From Tengunoibacter tsumagoiensis (GTDB lineage: Bacteria > Chloroflexota > Ktedonobacteria > Ktedonobacterales > Ktedonobacteraceae), in the NCBI RefSeq assembly GCF_003967535.1, contig NZ_BIFR01000002.1:2170001-2234000 (forward strand): a stretch of 64,000 nt of DNA, in the 5' to 3' direction. Of the stretch, positions 63,193-64,000 are shown piece after piece. The number at the start of each line of letters is the position of its first letter. The stretch's first letter is position 1. The notes under the pieces were generated by a model. The model was not told the DNA's origin. It worked only from the letters and a program-made list of their open reading frames with translations, and did no database searches. The position numbers and the translations under genes were made by a program.

Positions 63193-63879
63193 ATGTCTAA
63201 AGATCTTGAGCCCTTAAGTATTCAGAAAATGCCAGGCTATCGTGAAGCGGCCTATAACGCCATCAAAGAGTCTATTTTGTCAGGGTATTTTAAGTATGGG
63301 GAAGCTCTTGTAGAAGAAGAAATTGCTGCAAAACTACAGGTCAGCCGCACGCCTGTACGAGAGGCTCTGGCGATTCTTCAGCATGAGCAGCTCATCGCTC
63401 CACGTCGTGGTAGGGGCTTTCACGTCCGGCAGATGATACGTGAAGAATTTATAGAGCTATTTGTGGCAAATGAAGTAGTCGAACCTTATCTTGCACGCCT
63501 GGCAGCCTTACATGCCACTCCAGAGCAGATCCAGGATATGAAAGATACGGTTATCTCTGGCAGACAGTGCGCAATGGATAAGAATGTTCCGGGTCTTCTT
63601 CGAGCAGGACGCGACTTTCATCGGGCCATGGGAAATGCGGCTGGCAACAAGGTCTTAACTCGATTTGTGATCGCCAATGAGGAACGAACAGATCTCTACC
63701 TTCTGAATAATGGATCTATTATCGATAGCAAAAATCTCAGTCAATCGAACCAGGAACACGAAGCGATTATTCATGCAATCGCTCAAAGAGATCCCGAAGC
63801 AGCGGCTCGCCTTGTCATCCATCATTCTCAGTCCGTCAGAGATCGTCTGACAATTTTTTTCGCTGAGAGACCGCTATAG
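63193..63879 (+). CDS. GntR/FadR-family (FCD) transcription regulator
   Basis: 228 residues. The N-terminal winged helix has EEEIAAKLQVSRTPVREALAIL and LIAPRRGRGFHV; the C-terminal helical FCD domain has the metal-site pattern with an Asp/His in AGRDFHRAMG and His residues in EHEAIIHAI and VIHHSQS. It likely senses a sugar acid or related acid and represses the dehydratase and the genes after it. It lies divergent to the dehydratase and 30 bases before an aminotransferase gene. Confidence 0.92.
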   Translation: MSKDLEPLSIQKMPGYREAAYNAIKESILSGYFKYGEALVEEEIAAKLQVSRTPVREALAILQHEQLIAPRRGRGFHVRQMIREEFIELFVANEVVEPYLARLAALHATPEQIQDMKDTVISGRQCAMDKNVPGLLRAGRDFHRAMGNAAGNKVLTRFVIANEERTDLYLLNNGSIIDSKNLSQSNQEHEAIIHAIAQRDPEAAARLVIHHSQSVRDRLTIFFAERPL

Positions 63880-63909
63880 TTCCCCATAGAAAAGCAGGAG
63901 GAAGATTCT

Positions 63910-64000
63910 ATGACCATGGATGCAACAACACCAACTTCAACGTCTACGACTCAAGCAATTCTTGAACTGGCCCAGCGGTATATTCCAGGAGGAGTTAGTA
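63910..64000 (+). CDS. Class-III aminotransferase, N-terminal start (cut by window edge)
   Basis: The ATG at 63910-63912 has AGGAGG eight bases upstream. Only 30 codons are visible: a Thr/Ser-rich start followed by LAQRYIPGGVS, the typical N-terminus of glutamate-1-semialdehyde-aminotransferase-like class-III enzymes. The PLP lysine lies outside the window. It is co-directional with the GntR gene. Confidence 0.72.
   Translation, partial: MTMDATTPTSTSTTQAILELAQRYIPGGVS

Noticed and set aside
1..64000. tRNA, rRNA, insertion sequences or prophage
   Set aside because: No tRNA-like TΨC/anticodon structures, rRNA motifs, transposase domains or integrase genes were recognised; a tRNAscan or profile search could still find a missed tRNA.

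Overview
The window looks like a chromosomal stretch of a soil-type member of the Chloroflexota, most likely class Ktedonobacteria. This is an inference from gene content: two F420-type luciferase-like oxidoreductases (one very close to F420-dependent glucose-6-phosphate dehydrogenase), secreted proteins with Thr-Pro repeat linkers, a GH18 chitinase, a GH16-like enzyme, a terpene cyclase, a P450, a DyP peroxidase, a Nur-like nickel regulator and a moderate G+C content. No rRNA, tRNA, CRISPR array, insertion sequence or phage gene was recognised.

Layout. 1-2.9 kb: a P450 cut by the window edge, then a three-gene redox operon (molybdopterin oxidoreductase, FAD/NAD reductase, small zinc-ribbon protein). 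3.1-8.7 kb: ribokinase, then a leftward operon of a DUF5666-like lipoprotein, a membrane-fusion adaptor, an ABC ATPase and a MacB/FtsX-type permease. 8.8-19.3 kb: YciI protein, GH18 chitinase, UBP zinc finger, YggT protein, GH16 enzyme, F420 oxidoreductase, DyP peroxidase, a lipoprotein and a HEAT-like unknown. 19.5-23.1 kb: an energy-coupling-factor nickel/cobalt uptake operon (cbiM-cbiQ-cbiO) with a Fur-family regulator and a perfect Nur-type operator. 23.1-30.4 kb: cbpM/cbpA chaperone pair, thiamine pyrophosphokinase, GNAT, GT-C mannosyltransferase-like protein, YbdK ligase, a small unknown. 30.4-34.7 kb: terpene cyclase, a secreted multidomain protein, a methyltransferase. 34.8-42.4 kb: a large hybrid histidine kinase, an ECF module (double ATPase plus T subunit, no S subunit seen) and fgd. 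42.5-48.8 kb: a GT39-like transferase, a RimJ-like acetyltransferase and the preQ1 (queuosine precursor) genes folE, queE, queD, queC, queF. 49.3-61.1 kb: PhyH-like dioxygenase, second histidine kinase, MDR reductase, DUF5679 micro-protein, sugar-phosphate isomerase-like protein, envelope genes (GlsB-like, D,D-carboxypeptidase, phospholipase D/cardiolipin synthase, PAP2) and a phosphofructokinase with pyrophosphate-type residues. 61.1-64 kb: an IlvD/Edd dehydratase divergent from a GntR/FCD regulator and the start of a class-III aminotransferase, with two TTGTATACAA sites between.

Working together. FolE, QueD, QueE, QueC and QueF supply every step from GTP to preQ1. CbiMQO plus the Fur protein form a self-contained metal uptake circuit. 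The lipoprotein-adaptor-ATPase-permease operon looks like an export machine. Convergent gene pairs are separated by unusually long, near-perfect hairpins (11-26 bp stems) that appear to serve as two-way terminators.

No system can be claimed as new from sequence alone. The best candidates for follow-up are the molybdopterin/flavin/zinc-ribbon trio, the Nur circuit with its second palindrome over the cbiO stop codon, the DUF5666-associated export operon, and the uncharacterised secreted protein at 31.6-33.2 kb.
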